From positions 1-17,224 of the forward strand of contig DIVN01000275.1 of NCBI GenBank assembly GCA_002435875.1: DNA of 17,224 nt, given 5' to 3'. Of the stretch, positions 14,674-17,224 are shown piece after piece (the first letter of the stretch is position 1; every line of letters begins with the position of its first letter). This stretch comes from Anaerolineales bacterium UBA6131 (GTDB taxonomy: Bacteria; Chloroflexota; Anaerolineae; UBA2200). Position numbers and translations under genes: made by a program. Below the pieces are notes generated by a model that had not been told where the DNA came from, did not search any database, and was given only the letters and a program-made list of their open reading frames with translations.

Positions 14674-15809
14674 CACACACCTCCTGCAGACTCACATAAC
14701 TTGAAAACGTCATTCGACGATCCTTGGGCTAGTACTGAAATAGGACGCGGCCCTTTGGTTTGCAGGGCCCTGCATGCCTGACGTTCAGGTGCTGCCGTCG
14801 CCAAGTTCCCTGGCTGCACTTGTTGCACGATCGTGTGGATGTCATCAATCCCGGCGTACGCAGCAGTAAAACGGGTGCTCCGTCCCTTTGTAACGAGCAC
14901 GAAATCACCATGTCCACCCAAACGCTCTGCTCCGGTGCCGGCAATTCCTGCCGCAATCCTTGCCTCATCAGCTGATGTGACGGACCCTACGATGCGTAGC
15001 GGGAAATTGGCCTTGGCAAGAGAGCCCATCAGAGACACCGTCGGCTTCTGCACACAAGCTACCAGGTGCACGCCAGACTCCCTGCCACGCTGAGACAGCC
15101 GAGTGATGGCGAGCTCCACTTCTCGTCCTCCTAGCAAGAGTAGCTCAGCCAGCTCATCAACAAAGACCACCAAACGCGGCTCGCAGCGTCCATGCTCATC
15201 GCGGTGCTCCATTTCGGCGACCAACCACCCCAAGCGATCCTTGACGTCGGCAATGGAGCTCTCCATCGGGCACAGCAGATGCGGAAGCCCTGAAAGAGGT
15301 GCAAAACTACGCCCTTTGGGATCGATCAGCACCAGTTGCACCAGTCGCTGCGGATTATTCATGGTCAAAGACAGAGCCATGCAGCGAGCCAAGGCAGTCT
15401 TGCCCGAGCCCGTCGTTCCTGAGATCAGGACATGCGCCACATCCGGGCTACGGAGATTGAGAAGAAGCGGCAGTCCAGCTTCATCCAAACCCAACAGGGG
15501 CGTACATGGAGGGATGTGGCTGAGTCGGCGAGATACCTCAAGTAGGCCGACACGCTTGGGCCGAGCCCTGGGGACCTCAATGTTGAGAATCCCATCTTGA
15601 CGCACAATGCGGCACGTTGGCACAGAGAGCGACAGCGCCAGTTCCTCAGATAACCTCTGCACCTGGGTGATTCGCGCGCCGAGGTCCAGGGCAAGCTCGA
15701 AGCGAACTGTTCGCGGGGTCACCGTGCCACCTAGCACCTGCGAAGGAATGCGATGCTTGCTGAGCAGGGTTTCGATCTGGTTGGCCTGCAATTCCAGTAT
15801 CCGTTGCAC
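14673..15809 (-). CDS. Soluble, truncated FtsK/SpoIIIE-like DNA translocase
   Basis: The protein has 378 residues from GTG 15809, with AGGAGG seven nt upstream. Residues 8-80 (NQIETLLSKHRIPSQVLGG ... ILNIEVPR) resemble the FtsK alpha domain. The RecA-like motor follows, with Walker A GTTGSGKT (131-138), DPKG (163-166), Walker B LVVFVDE (213-219), the RGRESGVHLVACVQKP segment (241-255) and the KANFPLRIVGSVTSADEAR ... GDFVLV segment (266-306). All ATPase residues are present. The N-terminal membrane helices of FtsK (normally four) and the C-terminal gamma winged helix that reads orienting DNA sequences are both missing; the C-terminal 70 residues are low in recognisable structure. FtsK-type motors pump double-stranded DNA as hexamers. 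This one leads a four-gene operon under a promoter with two LexA-type boxes, so it is predicted to be made during the DNA-damage response. Confidence 0.9.
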   Translation of the reverse strand: MQRILELQANQIETLLSKHRIPSQVLGGTVTPRTVRFELALDLGARITQVQRLSEELALSLSVPTCRIVRQDGILNIEVPRARPKRVGLLEVSRRLSHIPPCTPLLGLDEAGLPLLLNLRSPDVAHVLISGTTGSGKTALARCMALSLTMNNPQRLVQLVLIDPKGRSFAPLSGLPHLLCPMESSIADVKDRLGWLVAEMEHRDEHGRCEPRLVVFVDELAELLLLGGREVELAITRLSQRGRESGVHLVACVQKPTVSLMGSLAKANFPLRIVGSVTSADEARIAAGIAGTGAERLGGHGDFVLVTKGRSTRFTAAYAGIDDIHTIVQQVQPGNLATAAPERQACRALQTKGPRPISVLAQGSSNDVFKLCESAGGV

Positions 15810-15827
15810 GACAAAGCCTCCTGCATT

Positions 15828-15841
15828 AGCACGTTTGTTCT
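15828..15841. promoter_or_regulatory. LexA-type box 2 of the ftsK-like operon
   Basis: AGCACGTTTGTTCT matches the perfect lexA operator at 16634-16647 in 12 of 14 positions and keeps one complete half-site (GTTCT). It covers the predicted transcription start, between the -10 and the ribosome site. Its centre is 28 bp from that of box 1. Confidence 0.6.
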
Positions 15842-15847
15842 ACTGCT

Positions 15848-15877
15848 ATTCTAATAGAACATGTGTGCTATTGTCAA
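15848..15877 (-). promoter_or_regulatory. Promoter of the ftsK-like operon
   Basis: Minus strand: -35 TTGACA (complement of 15872-15877), an 18-nt spacer, and -10 TAGAAT (complement of 15848-15853); TTAGAA with a 17-nt spacer is an equivalent reading. The predicted start is near 15841. A LexA-type box fills most of the spacer. Confidence 0.7.
15855..15870. promoter_or_regulatory. LexA-type box 1 of the ftsK-like operon
   Basis: TAGAACATGTGTGCTA contains AGAACATGTGTGCT, which matches the lexA operator in 12 of 14 positions and keeps the full GAAC half-site. It lies between -35 and -10, the same placement as in the lexA promoter. Confidence 0.65.
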
Positions 15878-15920
15878 GAGGCTTCGTAGCCGATTTTAAG
15901 GTTGGGGCTGCTTATTCAGG

Positions 15921-16577
15921 CTACAGTTGCCGAATCACGGCAATGACCTTCCCTTGAATCTCCAGATTTGAGGGATGCACGTAGATGGGCCCCATGGTGG
16001 GATTGGCCGGCTGCAGTCGCACCCGGTCCTTGCCTTCCCAGAAGAACCGCTTCAGGGTAGTAGCCTTCTCAACTTTCAGCCAGGCGGCCACGAGATCGCC
16101 GTCCCTTACGTTACTGTCCGGCTTCATGACCACGATGTCGCCATCGTGGATGAGAGCGTCAATCATCGATTCACCCTTGACCTGAAGCGCATACACAGGG
16201 CCATTCTCCTGCAAGATGTCGCGCGTCAATGCGATACTGTCCTCCACGTCAAGCGGCGAGACATTGTCGTCAGGGATCGGCACAGGCTCGCTGGCGACGA
16301 TACGTCCCAGGACTGGTACCCGTACTATCATATCAGAAGGGTCGCCGACCGTCTCCGGCAAGCTGCCAGTCTGGAGCAAGCGCACACCTCGTGATATCTC
16401 CTTGCCTCGCGTCAGGTAACCCTTAGCTTGCAGGATGTTCAGATTGTAGCTGACAACCGATGTCGACGATGTGTGTGCCGCTTCCCCAATCTCACGAATG
16501 CTGGGGGGATACCCATTTGTCTCAACGTATTCACGGATAAACTGCAGCATTGCCTGCTGCCTGGGTGAAAGAGTCAT
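15921..16577 (-). CDS. lexA: LexA repressor (SOS regulator)
   Basis: The protein has 218 residues. ATG 16577 is chosen because AGGAGGGG lies about 5 nt upstream and the product then begins MTLSPRQQAMLQFIREYV, the normal LexA start. The N-terminal winged helix (about 1-65) includes PPSIREIGEAA. The C-terminal S24-type peptidase domain has the catalytic Ser137 (VKGESM) and Lys176 (ATTLKRF), 39 residues apart, close to the usual spacing. The self-cleavage site aligns at VLGRIVASEP, so the scissile bond is Ala95-Ser96 instead of the usual Ala-Gly. LexA represses DNA-damage genes and cleaves itself when RecA filaments form. Its own promoter carries a perfect operator, so it is autoregulated. It lies upstream of the ftsK-like gene on the same strand, with no obvious terminator between. 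Confidence 0.96.
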   Translation of the reverse strand: MTLSPRQQAMLQFIREYVETNGYPPSIREIGEAAHTSSTSVVSYNLNILQAKGYLTRGKEISRGVRLLQTGSLPETVGDPSDMIVRVPVLGRIVASEPVPIPDDNVSPLDVEDSIALTRDILQENGPVYALQVKGESMIDALIHDGDIVVMKPDSNVRDGDLVAAWLKVEKATTLKRFFWEGKDRVRLQPANPTMGPIYVHPSNLEIQGKVIAVIRQL

Positions 16578-16625
16578 CTCGCCCCTCCTAGATACCTCGC
16601 TATCGGCACCGCTCCATCCACTTAC

Positions 16626-16654
16626 ATTATACAAGAACATTTGTTCTGTGTCAA
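16626..16654 (-). promoter_or_regulatory. Consensus lexA promoter
   Basis: Minus strand: TTGACA (complement of 16649-16654), a 17-nt spacer, and TATAAT (complement of 16626-16631), a perfect consensus. The spacer is almost filled by the LexA operator, so repressor and RNA polymerase must compete. Confidence 0.85.
16634..16647. promoter_or_regulatory. LexA operator (SOS box)
   Basis: AGAACATTTGTTCT is a perfect palindrome apart from the two central bases, of the GAAC-N4-GTTC type used by Gram-positive-like LexA proteins. It lies in the spacer of the lexA promoter and fits autoregulation. Confidence 0.85.
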
Positions 16655-16687
16655 ATCAGGCAACCGCACAGGGTATTCTTGAGTCAG

Positions 16688-16716
16688 TTGACTAGGCACA
16701 ACAAGGACCGTATGAT
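16688..16716 (+). promoter_or_regulatory. Promoter of the FtsB/DivIC-like gene
   Basis: TTGACT (16688-16693), a 17-nt spacer, and TATGAT (16711-16716). The start would be about 45 nt before the ATG. It is divergent from the lexA promoter; the two -35 elements are 33 bp apart and the LexA operator does not cover this one. Confidence 0.7.
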
Positions 16717-16766
16717 AGAAGTCAGATGACGTCTCACCTAGACAGCACCTTGTGGAGGCGGCGTGC

Positions 16767-17168
16767 ATGAGCCAGCGCGAGACTAGAGTGCCCTTACCTC
16801 CAGCGGATATTGCCACGGTGCTCTTCTGCACCGCAGCGGTGTTCTTTGCTTTAGCATTCGGGGGCAAGGCGTTGGAGGGCTACCGCCTACAGCGGCACAA
16901 TGCCCAGATAGAGGCCCAAGTGACTGCTTTACAGGCCGAGACGTCTGAGTTGAACTCACGCCTCCAACATGTGCAGACAGACGCCTATGTCCAGGAAGTG
17001 GCCCGCGAACAATACAAATGGACCGAATCTGGCGAAACCTTGATAGTCCCGCAGTATCGTCCTCAGCCCGACGCGTCCCAGGGAGGTACTGTTGTGCCCA
17101 GCTCTAGTGCGGTTGGCCTTTCACGCTGGTTGCAGTGGGTGCAACGGCTGAAGCGTCTATTTGACTAA
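16767..17168 (+). CDS. FtsB/DivIC-like septum formation initiator
   Basis: The protein has 133 residues from ATG 16767, with GGAGG eight nt upstream; a GTG at 16752 overlaps that site and is less likely. A short basic N-terminus is followed by one membrane helix (about 14-33), a coiled coil (about 40-72, QIEAQVTALQAETSELNSRL) and the motif YVQEVAREQYKWTESGETLIV, which is typical of the FtsB/DivIC family. These bitopic proteins link the division ring to septal cell-wall synthesis, with FtsL and FtsQ/DivIB as partners. The tail after about residue 95 is low-complexity Pro/Ser/Gln-rich, then an amphipathic helix LSRWLQWVQRLKRLF at the C-terminus, an uncommon addition. The initiator tRNA gene follows 32 nt later. 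Confidence 0.88.
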   Translation: MSQRETRVPLPPADIATVLFCTAAVFFALAFGGKALEGYRLQRHNAQIEAQVTALQAETSELNSRLQHVQTDAYVQEVAREQYKWTESGETLIVPQYRPQPDASQGGTVVPSSSAVGLSRWLQWVQRLKRLFD

Positions 17169-17189
17169 TCCTATGTTTCGAGGTATAAT
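17161..17189 (+). promoter_or_regulatory. Promoter of the initiator tRNA, overlapping the upstream stop codon
   Basis: TTGACT (17161-17166), a 17-nt spacer, and TATAAT (17184-17189), nearly perfect consensus. The -35 is made of the last two codons and stop of the FtsB/DivIC-like gene. Transcription would begin a few nt before the tRNA at 17201. Confidence 0.75.
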
Positions 17190-17200
17190 TGCCAATACGA

Positions 17201-17224
17201 CGCGGGGTGGAGCAGTGGCAGCTC
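17201..17224 (+). tRNA. Initiator tRNA-Met (fMet), 5' part only
   Basis: The sequence reads acceptor strand CGCGGGG, then T8-G9, D-stem GAGC, loop AGTGGCA, D-stem GCTC, and the window ends. The CGCGGGG acceptor with C at position 1 and the GAGC D-stem are typical of bacterial initiator tRNAs. The anticodon lies outside the window, so the identity rests on the 5' third. Confidence 0.8.

Noticed and set aside
1..17224. Mobile element, CRISPR array, prophage or integron
   Set aside because: No transposase, integrase, recombinase or phage structural gene, no regularly spaced direct repeats, and no terminal inverted repeats were seen.

Overview
The window looks like chromosomal DNA of a moderately GC-rich bacterium, most plausibly a member of the Chloroflexota. 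This is an inference from gene content: a VTC-domain/DUF4956 pair, a Gram-positive-type LexA with GAAC-N4-GTTC operators, a soluble FtsK-like ATPase followed by small conserved proteins, and a very long GH13 protein. No phage, transposon, CRISPR or plasmid hallmark was seen. The genes are tightly packed, and most have clear Shine-Dalgarno sites and recognisable sigma-70-type promoters.

Layout. (1) 1-4461, minus strand: a 1180-aa GH13 alpha-amylase-family protein followed by a metallophosphoesterase that runs off the left edge. (2) 4706-6822, minus: a classical OmpR-type response regulator overlapping its sensor kinase by 4 nt. Its leader holds two interleaved perfect inverted repeats. (3) 7004-8475, plus: a VTC-family (polyphosphate polymerase-like) protein and a DUF4956 membrane protein, transcribed divergently from the two-component pair. 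(4) 8476-8886: a gene-poor stretch with several hairpins. (5) 8887-11095, minus: comM/yifB (Mg-chelatase-like AAA+ ATPase) and then a NUDT15-like NUDIX hydrolase. (6) 11210-12905, plus: two tandem paralogous Cof-type HAD phosphatases. (7) 13064-13735, plus: an orphan OmpR-type regulator whose receiver has lost the phosphoacceptor Asp (Glu instead). (8) 13784-15809, minus: a four-gene operon of a truncated FtsK-like ATPase, a two-TM protein, a DUF6504-like protein and a 74-aa protein. (9) 15921-16577, minus: lexA. (10) 16767-17168, plus: an FtsB/DivIC-like division protein. (11) 17201-end: the 5' part of an initiator tRNA.

The most interesting part is the right end. lexA has a consensus promoter (TTGACA-17-TATAAT) with a perfect AGAACA-TT-TGTTCT palindrome in the spacer. 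The same arrangement, with two 12/14-matching boxes, sits on the promoter of the ftsK-like operon. The sequence therefore predicts an SOS-inducible operon of a membrane-free, gamma-domain-free FtsK-type motor plus three small, largely uncharacterised proteins, next to lexA and a division gene. Other points of interest are the LexA cleavage site (Ala-Ser instead of Ala-Gly), the pseudo-receiver regulator, and the structured leader and intergenic regions.
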